Numbered from the stretch's first letter, positions 37,691 through 49,805 are shown. The stretch is DNA of 64,000 nt from Camarhynchus parvulus (GCF_901933205.1 NC_044572.1:73901465-73965464), one strand, 5' to 3'. Made by a program: numbers and translations. Notes: generated by a model from the letters alone, not told the origin.

Positions 37691-38515
37691 TGCCTAGGCA
37701 AAGCAAGGTATGTGTTTCTCTTAGGATCAAAGGCAGAGTAGAACTCTGAAGCTAATTTTTTGGATCTTTGTTTTGTTTTCATAGTGTGTTATTGAACTTC
37801 TCACACTACCATGTACAGGCACCCCAGGGGACATGTAAGGAAATATGAAATGTTTGATAATGATCTGTATATCTTTGGAAAGACTGTGTGCCCATTACAA
37901 TTCTGATGACTCCCTTGAAAATGTTATCTACATTGTTTCTCTTTGGAGAAGTGCATAAGCAACTGCCTATATTATCAGTCTGTGAGAAATCATATCTCTC
38001 TTCGCTGCCTTATCCAGGCTGACATTCTTATCCTTCAAAACGTAAAGGGTACAGTGTGATAACAGGATGTGAGGTGATGAAATGTACTCTGCTTCTGGGA
38101 AGGGCTTTCTGCCAGCATGGCTAAGGCATGATGTAATTCATCAAGCAATAATTTGAGTGTGGCTATCACTTTATTCTTAAGTCATAAATTGAGCCGAATA
38201 AATGGCTGTCTCCTGTGAAAGTTCTTTCCATTGTTCTGAATTGAGTAGAACATTGTGAAATGCTTTGATTTAATCAAAAATTTCTTTTCCTAGGTAGCAG
38301 CTCCAAAGAATGCAAATTTTCTTGGAAAGATCAATGTTTGTTTTATCTACTTGTTCTGTACTTGTTCTGTACTTAAAATTTATTATTTAGATCATAGTTA
38401 TAATCTTCTTTTTTTGATGATGAAATATAGTGGATTGAGTCATTTGGACAAACTACTGAGATACCAAAGGAGAGACTTTAAAAACATGCTAAACATGCTA
38501 ATTAGGGTGGGGATT

Positions 38516-38608
38516 TTTTTGTTTGTTTTATGATTTTGTTTTTGGTGGGGGTTTTTTGGTGGTTTTTTTTTGGTTGGTTGTTTGTTTATTTTTTGTGTTT
38601 TGGGTAGG
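38516..38608 (+). repeat. T/G-rich low-complexity tract
   Basis: Mixed TTTGTTTG, TTTTTGGTGG and GGTTGGTTG words over about 90 bp, one of the longest such tracts here. It explains the Lys/Pro/Asn-rich minus-strand frame at 38,440-38,685. Confidence 0.85.
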
Positions 38609-39239
38609 AAACAAAATGCTACTCTCTTTTGCAGCTTGTAAAATACCCAGGAGATGCAGAAACCTGAAGTTGTTGTAGAGGTCACAAGCCAAGTTTAAAG
38701 TTGGAATTTTATTTGGCTAGTCCTGCTTAGATAATTTCAACTCAGTACAAAGGAGACCTGGAATGCCAAAGTATTATTAAAATGCATTAATTTCTATATT
38801 TGAGCATCTAATGCTGGAAAGTACTAATGATATTTTTCAATTTCATTTATTTTTTGTTGGTTTAAATCCCTATTCAATTCTTCGTTCTATTATCTTCTGT
38901 CCTAACAAAACTTACATACATATAAATATGACCATTAGCTCTTCTGATTAATTAGTCTGTACAAGTACCTAATTACTAACAAATTAAAAGAAAGATACAA
39001 GGCCATGGAAACAACAAGCAAAACCACAAAACAACCTCTGTATTTATCAGCATAGTGATATTCTCACTGGCCTTTCTTCAACCCTTTAAGTATGGGTGGG
39101 CTTTGGATAAAGAAACATTTTCCTGTCACATTTTGCATTACATGCTTTTGTAAAGTACTGAAGTGACTAGTTGGGTCTTCTAGTCTGACACAGATGGTAA
39201 TGACATTCTTTCCTGTGCTTTAGAACTACAATAAGGTAT

Positions 39240-39244
39240 ACCTC
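39240..39244 (+). repeat. target-site duplication, left copy (ACCTC)
   Basis: ACCTC lies immediately before the TGTCATGG start of the ERV and recurs at 40,441-40,445 immediately after its GGACA end. The base before it differs (T on the left, A at the corresponding right position), so the exact duplication supported is 5 bp. Confidence 0.75.
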
Positions 39245-39932
39245 TGTCATGGGGTGACTGTATGGCCTGATACCCCCAGCTGTCTGTTCTGCTTTACTGC
39301 CAGATACTGAGTTCTGTGCCTTTAAGATTGGTTCTGAGAGTGAAGGGGGAAAGACGCAGCGCTCTGTTTGTCTGTAGAAGCTTCATTTGACCCTCCTGGA
39401 ATTCCATTCTCATGGACTGTGCTGTCTGCAGTATGGACAGTGGGAGAGAGCTCTCCTTTGCTTTTAGTTAATTTTTTCTAATTAGCTGAGGCCAGAAGTT
39501 TCTTTTTTGGAACTGTTCAGCTATTGTTCAGTCTGGGAACATCAGGACTATGGCCTGGGCCACCCGCCAAGCTGCTCTGTGGCTGGGACACTGGACCAGT
39601 GTCCCACTGATCCCACTGGACTGGGATCTCTCAGCTCCAGAGAGACTGAGAGGGAGCTGAACCAAGACACACCCACGAAAAGGACTCTTGCTCTCTGAGC
39701 TACAGAAGGACTTTCTGAATTTGCCACCTTTTCAGAACAACAAGAGATTTCATTGTTTACTATTCATTGTTTCATGTTTGTGAGTACTTTGGTTGTTAAA
39801 TAAACAGTTTTTTCTGCTATTCTCCAAGGACATTATCTCCTGAACTGGTTGGAGGAGGGGCTGCTGAATTCTGCCCTTTAGGAAAACATCCCTTTCGGAA
39901 GTTCCCTGCCAAATTTGTTCCAAACCAGGGAA
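39245..39932 (+). mobile_element. ERV 5' LTR
   Basis: It starts TGTCATGGGGTGACTG and ends in CCAAACCAGGGA just before the primer binding site, about 688 bp. The end can be aligned with the right-hand remnant: both contain AACTGGTTGG, AATTCTGCCCTTTAGG and CCAAATTTG. A polyadenylation signal lies at 39,799-39,804, which places U5 at roughly 39,820-39,932. The 63-codon frame at 39,507-39,698 is a chance frame in the LTR. The terminal bases differ from the canonical CA that the 3' end preserves. Confidence 0.85.
39799..39804 (+). promoter_or_regulatory. LTR polyadenylation signal (AATAAA)
   Basis: AATAAA occurs within TTGTTAAATAAACAG in the right third of the 5' LTR, followed by a T-rich stretch. 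This is the usual position for the R/U5 boundary signal. Confidence 0.7.
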
Positions 39933-39935
39933 ATT

Positions 39936-39953
39936 TGGCGCCCAATGTGAGGC
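39936..39953 (+). promoter_or_regulatory. retroviral primer binding site, tRNA-Lys type
   Basis: TGGCGCCCAATGTGAGGC differs at two positions from the primer binding site complementary to the 3' end of tRNA-Lys(1,2) as I remember it (TGGCGCCCAACGTGGGGC). Its position a few bases after the LTR end confirms the orientation of the element. Confidence 0.88.
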
Positions 39954-40330
39954 ACATGAAAGTGGAAAAAACCTGTACCAATTGTGTTTTGTTCTTACTT
40001 ACTCCGTTTTGGGATTAAGTGCTCAGTACCCACCATGTTGTCTGAGTTTATAATGTCTCTCTGGGTGGAGTCCTTGATGTTTCTCTGGCCCCTAGGTCTA
40101 TTTGAGGTGTTAATACCTTTCTGGTTCCTAGGCTTATTTTCCTATCCACAGATAGCTCCAGTATTGTCCCTAACACATAGCTTTTACAGTAGAGGGGCAC
40201 GGATACAAGTTGCTATGATGCTGGGCTCAGTGATAATGGTTTATAGGGAGTTTAGAAAGGTAAACTTTGGGGAAAGGACAGAGATTATCACCCAGGGGTG
40301 GGGTTTATTAGAAACAACATGGTATGTTGT
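39954..40330 (+). mobile_element. residual ERV internal region
   Basis: This is the sequence between the primer binding site and the U5 remnant. It carries a 119-codon open frame (39,984-40,343) rich in Leu, Phe, Met and Trp. I could not match it to Gag or any other retroviral protein. It probably represents leader or a non-coding part, or a non-autonomous element's filler. Openness over nearly the full length is notable but unsupported by motifs. Confidence 0.55.
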
Positions 40331-40440
40331 TTCTCTGTCCTAATCTCCCAAACTGGTTGGGGGAAGGTTTGGTAAATTCTGCCCTTTAGGGAAACCTGGC
40401 TTTGGAAAGTTCCTTTCCAAATTTGTCCCAAACCAGGACA
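40331..40440 (+). mobile_element. 3' LTR remnant (U5 only)
   Basis: CTAATCTCCCAAACTGG, AATTCTGCCCTTTAGG and CCAAATTTGTCCCAAACC parallel the last ~110 bp of the 5' LTR with scattered differences. It ends in GGACA directly before ACCTC. The AATAAA and everything upstream of it in the LTR are missing, so the deletion ended inside the 3' LTR. Confidence 0.85.
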
Positions 40441-40445
40441 ACCTC

Positions 40446-41949
40446 AAGTCTGATTTAGAAAAATTTAGAAATGTGTTGTATTGCTTACAAGGAAGAGTAC
40501 ATCCTTGCGAAAAAAATGGTTTTTATTATATGTTTAGCATTATTTTCCCTCTTTCTTATCAGGAATTACATAAAATATATTTAATTTACAGTACATATAT
40601 TACATAATTGATTAGGAGAGACAAAAGCAAATGATATTACATAATCTACAAGAAATGGACAGGGATAATAAAAGCAAATGTCCCTCCCCTGAAAAACTAA
40701 TATACACTGAGTATCTTAGATTTCTTTGCAGAATTATTTTCAGTCTATACAGATTAACATGATAACTTCTGGTTCTTTACACTTGTCCCCTTATACCAGA
40801 AGAATTGCTTCCACAGGCCTAGTTTATTCCACCTCTATATTTTTGCTCAAGGTATCTTTCTTTGTAAATTAACATAACAGAAGTCTTCATATGACATAAA
40901 ACAAGTTTGGAAAGTAGCTAATTTCTTATTGTCAGCTTCAGAAATAAAAGGTAAGCATAGAAGAATGAATCCCATTGCCACTTACAATGAGTTATTTTTG
41001 TGAATCCATAGTAGCATCTGTGCACTCTCATTCAGAGTCACCTTTATTTTCTTTATACAGCACACTGATCTCATTCTACAGCTCACATATGGTAAGTAGG
41101 TAGGTAAGAAAATACATGACACTCAACAATAGCATGGAAAAATAGTTACAACAGAATGAATTTCTATGTAATTTAGCAAGGAAAAGGATTTTAGCTTCTT
41201 AACAATAAGAAGCTTTAAAAGTAGGAATGTTTTCAATGGAAAAATATTTTGAATACTTTTACTGAAATTATCTCCAAATTTTGCAAAAATATAAACTACC
41301 AATTTTCTGAATACCAATATTTTATATCAACCTAGCTGATATGTCAGAAGCATTTTTACTAGTTTGATTATACATTCTGAATATGCTGTTCTCAAATTTT
41401 TTTTTCCACAATCCTCTCAAATGTGAATAATTTCAATTGACACATATTCTTTTTAGGACCATCACGGTCTGCCTTATTCCTACAGTATACAGTATACTTT
41501 TGTTGGGCTACATGGCACTTTACTGTTGCATAGATACCATCTAATTTAGTGTTACTACTACCACTATGGTGTGGCAAGAGGACTTTTTTTTTCCCTGAGA
41601 GCTGTCTAGCAAGGATCTATTAGGTGAAAAGGCTTTGGTATGTCCTGAGAAATGGTAACTAACAACTAAATCTCTGAATCTCTTAAGATGCTATTTTTTG
41701 CTCAGAGCTATGAGACTACAGTGCCTGTTTTTCTCTATTTTAAGCATTGATACCCCAGAAAATACAGCAGTGTCCTATATTTTCTTTGCATCCTCTAACT
41801 ATTGTTTCAGGGCAGAGTAACCAGTAGATCTGTGGTAGTTGTTTGGTCTTTGAGGCATCGTACATAGGTAATGGGCCTGATTTTTCTATGAATTTCCTTG
41901 CACTGATGAGGACCACTGTGTCCAAAACTGGAAAGGTCTCCAGAGGTAT
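40446..41949. other. AT-rich unique sequence with a microexon-like pattern
   Basis: No supported gene. At 41,061-41,091 (+) a pyrimidine tract ending TTTATACAG is followed by 31 bp and then GTAAGTAG. A 9-bp hairpin lies at 41,193-41,214 (AGCTTCTTA with a 4-nt loop). Confidence 0.5.
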
Positions 41950-42243
41950 CACTCTTCTCTGTGACAGTGACCAGTGGCAGAAACCATAGGGATGCCCTGA
42001 AGTTGTGTCAGGGGAAGTTTAGGTTGGATATGAGAGGAAGGTTTTTCATCCAGAGGGTGTATGGACATTGGAAGATGCTCCCCAGGGAAGGGGTCACAGC
42101 ACCAAGCCTGACAGAGCTCAAGGAGAATTTTGACAACGCTCCCAGGAACATGGTATGATTCTTGGGGTGTCCTGTGCAGGGCCAGGAGCGGACTTCAGTG
42201 ATGCCTGTGGGTGCCTTCCAACCCAGCACATTCTATGATTCTA
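41950..42243 (+). mobile_element. CR1 LINE 3' end, plus strand
   Basis: The right end is CATTCTATGATTCTA (42,229-42,243), the diagnostic CR1 3' tail. The plus-strand frame 41,961-42,158 encodes the CR1 ORF2 C-terminus with the signatures FRLDMRGRFFIQRV, HWKMLPREGVTAPSLTELKE and NFDNA. After its stop codon comes the short 3' UTR with GGTGTCCTGTGCAGGGCCAG and CCTTCCAACCCAGCA. About 290 bp remain; the rest is 5' truncated. It is the same subfamily type as the minus-strand fragment at 15,993-16,113. Confidence 0.93.
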
Positions 42244-43955
42244 AGAGCTTTTTGCATTTGTTATCAATGTCTTAAAAATTCATTTTCACTAAAACATAAT
42301 CAAGATCCAAGTTTAGTTTTTTCTTTCTTTCTTTCTGGACAGATCAGAACATTTACATGAAAGAAATGTAGGTTTTAAATCTAAAAGTGAAGTTTTTGTA
42401 TATTTGTGATATTATATTCTGATTTGAATTTCTTAAAGTCTATAACACCACTTTGCATTCAATGGCATGCAGACTTCTGCAGACTCAGTTACAAAAAATA
42501 ACTGCAGTCTGAATTGGTAATGGGACATTCAATCAGCCTAAACCAAATTCTTTCTACACAGAATATATTATAAGGTAGAAAAGAATTCCAAAGTCTAATT
42601 TCAGATACAGGTTTTTGCTTTGAAGCTGTTTTGAACTATTCTTATTGCAACCATTTCTATGCTGGGTTGTGTAGTTAATAAAGATAACTAGAACTGCCTA
42701 ACATTTTTACGGAATTTATTAATACAGAGGGGAAAAACAAACTAAATTTGACTTCTTGATTTAAGAGGTCACTTTAAGCTAATCATATCAATGTTCGAGG
42801 TCTATTTTTTTAGTACTAATAATACTCTGTAGATTAGCAATTATAGTAAGACATATTTCTCAGGTTACTGAGCAAGACTGTTTTTTATATGAAAAGAACA
42901 ACACGTAGATTCATTATCTGCTAGAAATTGTTCTATAAAATTCTGCAATATAACAGTCTTTTATCTGAGGCAAGATACAATTTAATTACTCAGAGGTCTC
43001 TTAAACATGCAGGAAAACTTTACCTATCCCAGATATTTAGTGTAACATTTATGCATTGATATTTCAGTCGAAAAATCAGGCGTATCATTCTTAGTTACAT
43101 TTTTTAATCTAAAATGCCTACCTGTATTCAGCTTTGAGACCTTGTAGAGAAAAGCATTCATCTATTGCACTGTAAATTTATTTTCACAGTAAGCAACGAA
43201 ATAATGATGGCATGTGAGCAACATAAGCAATTTTAAACATAGTAATTTTACTTTCAAAGTTTTGGGGTTTATTTATTCACTGTATGTTGCAGTTTCCTCT
43301 ATTTTCTTTTGCTTCTAAAATTTTATAAATTTAGGATACGCTAGTATTATCTCTCAAGCTGAAAATATATGGTAGGGCAGTCTGGTGTTTGCATCAATAA
43401 CAGCTAGCTAACTGGTTCTTCTCTTTCTCTGAATATGAAAGGTCCGTTCCATTTTCAAACTGGGGAGAAGTGATCCTGTGTCTATGTCTAAACTGAACAG
43501 AGTCTAATACAGCAAGTTATCACCATTCTACCACATTTACCTTTCTTTTCATTGCAAATGTATGAACCTCTCACCTCCCTCTGTAGAGGATTGTATGGAA
43601 TATATGTTGCATGCCAGAACACATGACTTGCTTACTCTAACAAATATTTTTCATACCATTTTCATAAAGAAACTGAAAATAAAAATAGATAAATATTAAT
43701 GGATGGTCATTCTTGATATTTAAAACCATTTTTTTTGAGAGAAAAGTGTTCTTCTGTGAATTCTGAAAGCAAAAATAAGAATGCTGAAAATATAAGTGTG
43801 TGCTGAGGGATTAGATTAGTTTCTTTTGAAATTATATACAGTTATAGATGGAATGCATGATAAAAGAAACAGAAGGTCCTCCAGAATTTTATTAATGAAA
43901 AATTACACTATTTACACTAGAAAATGAGCTAGAAATAAAGGAATTACATGTGAGA
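42244..43955. other. AT-rich unique sequence, no gene seen
   Basis: No open frame of note and no recognised repeat. Confidence 0.65.
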
Positions 43956-44054
43956 AAGAAAACAAAACAAAAACAACAACAACAAAAAACAAACAAAAAA
44001 AAACCCACCAAAAAAACCCCAAACAAACAAACAAACAAAAAAACCCCAAACCCT
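43956..44054 (-). repeat. A/C-rich low-complexity tract
   Basis: AAAACAAAAC, AACAACAAC, (AAAC)n and CCCCAAACCC words over about 100 bp. It is the reverse-strand counterpart of the T/G tracts elsewhere. Confidence 0.9.
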
Positions 44055-44222
44055 GAAGGTTTCATCTATGTGAATGACATGTTTTTTTTACATTTTTGTT
44101 CAAATTTGTAGAGTTTTGCAAATCTAAAAATCTACCAGTACTGAGTGGAAGTTCTTAATTCCCCAAAATTAATGTATTTATTCAGTAATAAGTTGTACTC
44201 TAAGTCAAAAAGCAAACATTAG

Positions 44223-44873
44223 GTGCATTTAAGGAAGTTTTTGCACTATCGTGCTATTTTTTCTTTTTGTTTGTATCAGCTTATATACCATTGCTTTAAA
44301 CATAAGGGTGAACTTCCTTCCTTCAGTCACGTGAAAATAATTCTTGTTTGTGTATTTCTGTTATTGTGTGCTAATCCCTCTCAGTTATATAAGACCTACG
44401 CAGTCACACATTGGCACAGTCACACGTTGGCAATTTCAGGGGCTGGATTTGTGCTCCCATTGCTTTTCTTTCCATTTTTCATCACCCATCTGGCAGGAGC
44501 ACTTAGCATCTTCCTTCTCTTGGCGTTAGGAGCAACCCACACTCCTCTCCTCTGTGCAATGGGGAAAGAGGTGCAAGGGAGGAGCTGTCAAGACACTGCA
44601 GAAATGCAGATGTACAGCCAGTCTCTGGGAGGACAATACCAGCCACTGATCTGTCCTCTAAGCAGTAATAACATTTTGTCTTTTCCAAGTTATGAGCAGC
44701 TAGTAAGTAAACAGGTATTCCTCTTCTTTCAGGGAAAAGACAGCAGACCAAATGGTAATGAATCTCTGGGGTGTTTTTTGAGCAGTGCAAGACTAATCTG
44801 GGCCCTATTAATCAGTTTGATTCTTCCTTGTAATCTGAATGCATTCATTACTGCAGAACACTTTAGTACCTAG
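44223..44873 (+). other. long open frame, unrecognised
   Basis: ATG at 44,223-44,225 is cut out of the sequence AGGTGCATTT-type context by the frame chosen here, and the frame stays open for 216 codons to TAG at 44,871-44,873. The predicted chain has hydrophobic, membrane-like stretches at roughly residues 37-50 and 75-105 and a more polar second half. No family, signal-peptide logic or motif was recognised. A 16-bp tandem duplication (44,401-44,432) lies inside and does not break the frame in its present state. Local GC is a little higher than average, which makes long chance frames likelier. Chance is favoured; a lineage-specific gene is not excluded. Confidence 0.15.
44401..44432. repeat. 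16-bp tandem duplication
   Basis: CAGTCACACATTGGCA is followed directly by CAGTCACACGTTGGCA; there is one mismatch between the two copies. Confidence 0.92.
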
Positions 44874-46641
44874 ATAGCCTGATTTGTCTGGTTTGGGGAA
44901 TGTTAATACAAGAGACTGCTGAGGCTGCACTGGAACTCAGAATACCTAGCAACTCCAATTGCACCCTTAATTCAGTTAAGCACAAGTACCTTTATTTATC
45001 AAAGAAGCTGTAGGATGCAGGGGGACGAAAACAAGAAGATGACGCATGAATGCTGTCTTTAAGAAATTACTGCTTTTTGTTTCTGCTGCAGAGGAAGTAG
45101 TGCAGACACTCAGTTAAAAAAAAATACAATTACTGTTTATAAAAGGGCTGAATGACCAGTGTTGAGAAAAGGCGTCATTTAAACTTTATTTCTTGTTTCT
45201 GTTCAGTATATTAGCTACCCACTGAAAGTACATTTTATGTAGAAAATTTGATTGTGCCCCTTAAAAACTGTCCCACATTTTCCCAGTTTCTAAGATGTTT
45301 AACTGAATGTAGATAAAGTTAACACAGACATTTCTAGCTTGTGAAGGCTTTGTTTTGCAGGCTGTGATAGTCTCTTGGTATGGAAACCAAACTAAATATA
45401 TCTCTATTACTATTAACTGATCTTACACTCTGAATTTTTGAATGCCTTGCAACACAAAAAGGTTTTATGAGAGTTTTATGAGGGTAGGGACCACATTCTT
45501 GTAAACATTTTAAGTCCACAGAGTGTGGAGGAGAGAAAGTTGGAGCAAATTTTGTATTCATATTTCAAATTATGACTCCAAGTTTCTTCTCATCCATGTA
45601 TCAGACAGTGTCAAAATCGATTCTGTCATATGAAATACAGGTATTAATGTGAGTATTAGATAAAGATTTCTATATATATACAAGTATGTGTGTACTGGAA
45701 ATTAAAATCAAGACTCTTGTAAGTAATTTCAAGGTTTTACTTGTGTATGTAATCAAGAACAGGTATTAACTCCTACTCAAGATTTAATAATTTTGTAAGG
45801 CTTGATATAAAAGCTAATCTACTTGTTAGCATTGTATTTCTTTTTTTTTTTTAGCAAGACCAGTAATAGTTAATTTCTATTCAGAAAGAAACCACTCTTA
45901 TTTTATTACAGTATTTGAGATATAGAAATTGATATTACTGGAAGGTAGAGAATAGTCAAATTATTTACTCAGTTCTATGTTGAGAAGCAAGTTAGATGAA
46001 GAAAATATTTAATAGGATCTTTCTCATGCTTCGGTATCTATACCCAAGTCATGAAGATCTTATATGTTTGATGGCCAACAGAAAGCTGACTCTTCAATAA
46101 CTTTCTCTCAGGGCACAGTTGGAAATGTCTTATGCTCACAAGTTTACAAGGAAATTCTGGCTACTGTGGATGATTTAGGAGTACCCGGCCAAGTCAAATG
46201 ATAAAAATACTATGAAATGGCAAAATGAAATATAAACTAAAACAAACCTCAAATATTACTTCCATAATTTCTTAAGCCAGAATTTAAGTCTTTATGAAGT
46301 TAATGTGTATCTTGAGTGGATCAGTGCTCTCACAAAAAAGGTTACATAATAATACCTGTCCTGTGTTATGCTTCAGTAAGATCAGTTCTCACTAAAGTGC
46401 CCCTCTCACAGCCTGGGAAGGTAAAGATGAACTCATTTCATATTACTGATTTGAAAACCAGGACTTCTGCATCCTGCTATTAGCCATTAAAAACAAGGTA
46501 GCTATTCACTCAAATTCCTACTTGTGTTAGTTTTATCCTGGTTAAATGTCTACACTAAGACTTAAACAACAAGCTTATATTAGAAATTTTCATTGTCTTC
46601 CAAATATTCACATGCTCACTTATTTCAGGAAGACCCCCACA
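44874..46641. other. AT-rich unique sequence, no gene seen
   Basis: No supported gene or recognised transposon. TA-rich run near 45,672-45,680; poly-T at 45,840-45,852. Confidence 0.6.
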
Positions 46642-46748
46642 GTAAAAAAAGAAAACAAAAACCAAAACCCAAACAAGCATAAAAAGAAAAACCAACCCAA
46701 AACCAAACAGAACAACAAAAAACACCAAAACCCCAAACCACCCCCCCA
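46642..46748 (-). repeat. A/C-rich low-complexity tract
   Basis: AAAACC, AAACCC and ACCAAAAC words ending in C-runs (CCACCCCCCC). It gives a Lys/Asn/Pro-rich chance frame at 46,546-46,815. Same class as 43,956-44,054. Confidence 0.9.
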
Positions 46749-49700
46749 GAAGAATTTAGATCTAGAAAAAGACTTTTTTTTCAATGTGTATGATAGTATT
46801 CAGAAGTGTAGCTGAAGAAACAAATTAGATTCTCTCTCCTATTTCATCCTGTTCAATATGCAATAGAAGAGTATAGAAAAGTATATTAATGTTTCTATAC
46901 TATTTCACAAGCCTGACAGCTATTATTTGAGGCTTTCTGTGAACATGGCAAGATATTGAACATGGCATTAACTTACAACTGTGCCCAAAAGATGACTCAG
47001 ATATAGGGGATAAAATTACTGGTGCTGTAAAAGTCTCAATAGAAAACTTAAATTCTTGCACATGAGATCTGATATGCCCCTAGAGGAAAAAAAATCTCAA
47101 ACATAAAATGCAAATGCATGGAAAAGGAATGACTGGGTTTTTTTTTTTATCTATGAAAAAAGTAACATACATATTTCTCCAAACCCCTTTGTCTTAGATC
47201 ACTTCTCTTATATACTCCAGGGTAATTTATCACTGTAGCCAAGGACTCTGAAAACATATAATGTAATTTTAGACAAAATTACCATTGCAATCACATGTGT
47301 TTTTATTGGGCTTTTCTAATTGTGTAATGACTTTAAAAATGATAGAAAGGAAGTGTAAGAAAAAGAAACAGACAAACAAAAAACTATTTTTCTTTTACAA
47401 GCCAAAGATGTCAGGTCTTCTAACAGTGTAGAGTACTTCACAGAATAAAAAATCTCACAGCAGCAGGAGTGTTTTCTGTAAGAAAACACGAAATGGAAAC
47501 TTATTTTCACAAGCTTCTGTTCATAAAGCGTATGATTTTTAAACATTTTTAATCACTCCACTTATTTAAAATTTTATTTACAAATAATTGTATTAACAGT
47601 GGTTGAATCCTTCCTGAACTTCTTCCTTTGCATCATTTTTTAGAAAAATGCCAGCAAAAGAAAGTTTTGATGGGCTGAAGTTCATTGAAGTTAACTTAAA
47701 ATCAAACAATATACCTTGAAAATGTGAAGGAGAGATCTGTGGGGTTTTCTTTAATCTGCAAGAGCAAGAAATTGTAAAACACTTTTCAGAACACTTTTCA
47801 TTTCTTGGCAGAAGACATTAGACATTTACTCATGGCTGTACTGACCTCTTGATCTTGCACAGAAATTCTTGACTAGTTATTTGCAATCTTCAAAGATTGA
47901 GTTTCTTTGCTCTAATTCCCTGTGGAAACAGTGTCAGGTAACCAGTGTACTTGAGCATGTTTCATCCCCATCTGGTTAGACACAACTACTTGGATTTGAA
48001 CTTTCTACAGCATTACACAGAATAAACGTGCCCTACCTGTGCTAAGTATTTAGAGATTATTTAGAGAAAGTACCAAAGTTTTTATCCATTGCAATACTTA
48101 AAGGCTCCCTATTTAAAAATTGGAAGGACAATGTTCTTTACATGCATGAGAATTAGCCAATCATTTACATCTGAGTACAGCTAGAAAGGAAATTTAAGAG
48201 GTACCTTTGCGGCATGCTTCCAACACAAACTCTGCACATGCACATGAAGATGGTTTACCCAAGAAAATTCACAGCTGAGGACTAGCTACACATGAAATAC
48301 AGGGAGAGTAGAACTGCAAGTGAGTTCAGTGACTGCTTGAATTGGAGAGGTCACAAGTGGATTAAAATATTTGCCAACTTTTGCAGAAAAGTAGGTGAGC
48401 ATAAGGAAAATTTGGTGATGATAGAAGAATGTGTGGTGTGGACCAGTGTGATGGAGCAACAACCAGGAAAAAATAATGTGATTTTGAAAAGATTTCACAA
48501 TTAAATGAAGAATTGTATAGTAATCTCTTACTCACAAGTTAAAGATTTAAACTGGAAAAAAATTCAAAAAGCCTACAGCATCATCACAAATAAACTAGAA
48601 AGTGCTGTGTTTCCTAAAAAATGTTTTCTGAGTTGCCTCCTGTTACAATCTATTGCAGAAGATATTTTTTAATATATTCTTTGTGGCTAATTTAAAAGAA
48701 TCACTATCTTTCTTATAAATGCAGAAGTGTGCATTTTACTTGAAAAACCTCTTTAAAAATTCAGCTTTGCTTATGTTGATTTTTGTTTTCAAGGTCTTCT
48801 CCTTTACAAACACTCACATCTCTTCCAAAGGGAAGTTATTCTTGCTCACCAAAATTTCACTCCCTACCTGGAAATGACAAAACATAATTCAATTAATTTT
48901 TTTTAATGATATGGAACAGAGAAATGCAGATAGTAAGAAAAAAAATCAGTTTAGCAATCTGGCTAAATTATGATTTGTTAGTGTTGAATTCTCTTAGACA
49001 TATGTAGAACAAAATTTTTCCTGCATTGTCACACTGTTATTAGTAAATTCCCTTTCAGTGAGAAATAGTAAATATTTCTATCAAAGGCAGCTCCAGAAAC
49101 TTCTTTATAATCAGAACATAGGCTTGCCCTAGAAAGGATTGCCTCCATGATGTGAAACAAGTATAATTTGATTGAAATTCAGAAACCTTATTTAGAAGGA
49201 ATTTTCCTCTTGCTTTTTTTTTTTTTCTCTGTTACTCTTGCAAGAAATAGTAGCCATTATGGTAGTGATTATGACAGGCAATTATAAAAATGAAAGTAGA
49301 ATTAAGAGGCAAAGGCTTTCATGTTCTGTGTGAGTTAAAAATGTAAAAAAAAAAGAGAGATGAGTGCTGCAGAGATGAGGTAAATGAAGACTGCTTGACA
49401 GTGTGGCCAAAACCAAACACCATTACTCAAGGGTGTTATGCCAGAGTCTCATTATCTTATTCACATAAAAACCATGGAGAAGAATGGAGAGGGATAGCAA
49501 CCCCTGTTTCTGTTATTGCTGGTAGTATGGGCATACAAAGTACTGGTGTTACAAATAATCACCTCTGCTCACAAATGACCATGAGTAGAGAGGCTTATCC
49601 TTAGTGCAAACAAGACTGGAAGCCCTGTGACTTTGCAGGGACACAGCCTGGGCAAAGTAAGTACCTGGGTAAGGTTGTTTTGTTTCCCCAAGTGACTGGC

Positions 49701-49805
49701 TACATTGCTTATGTTAGGGTCTATTTCAGGTCTTAACCATTCTTCAAAAACACCCACATTGACTCAGTAACTGAATCTGTGGATTTGTCTTCATGGGTCA
49801 CAATC
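46749..49805. other. AT-rich unique sequence, no gene seen
   Basis: No supported gene. 49,390-49,700 is slightly GC-richer with no recognised family. Frames at 48,286-48,504 overlap on both strands and are unremarkable. Confidence 0.55.

Larger units (their letters stand above)
37691..39244. other. AT-rich unique sequence and T/G tract
   Basis: No gene. It contains a tandem TACTTGTTCTG duplication near 38,348-38,370 and the T/G tract described separately. Confidence 0.6.
39245..40440 (+). mobile_element. internally deleted endogenous retrovirus
   Basis: This element is bounded by TG...CA and flanked by ACCTC duplications. In order it has a complete-looking 5' LTR (39,245 to about 39,932), a primer binding site (39,936-39,953), about 377 bp of internal sequence, and a 3' LTR remnant of about 110 bp (40,331-40,440). 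That remnant matches only the part of the 5' LTR downstream of its AATAAA. Gag, protease, polymerase and envelope regions are gone, along with the U3-R part of the 3' LTR, so the copy cannot be autonomous. The lysine-tRNA-type primer site suggests a beta-like (ERVK / ERV2) group, but the family name is not certain. Confidence 0.88.

Noticed and set aside
37275..37697. 140-codon plus-strand frame
   Set aside because: It is the antisense shadow of the CR1 ORF2 C-terminus, which is recognisable on the other strand.
43956..44054. Regular spaced repeats suggestive of a CRISPR-like array
   Set aside because: It is a degenerate A/C low-complexity tract with no constant repeat or unique spacers, and the genome is a vertebrate.
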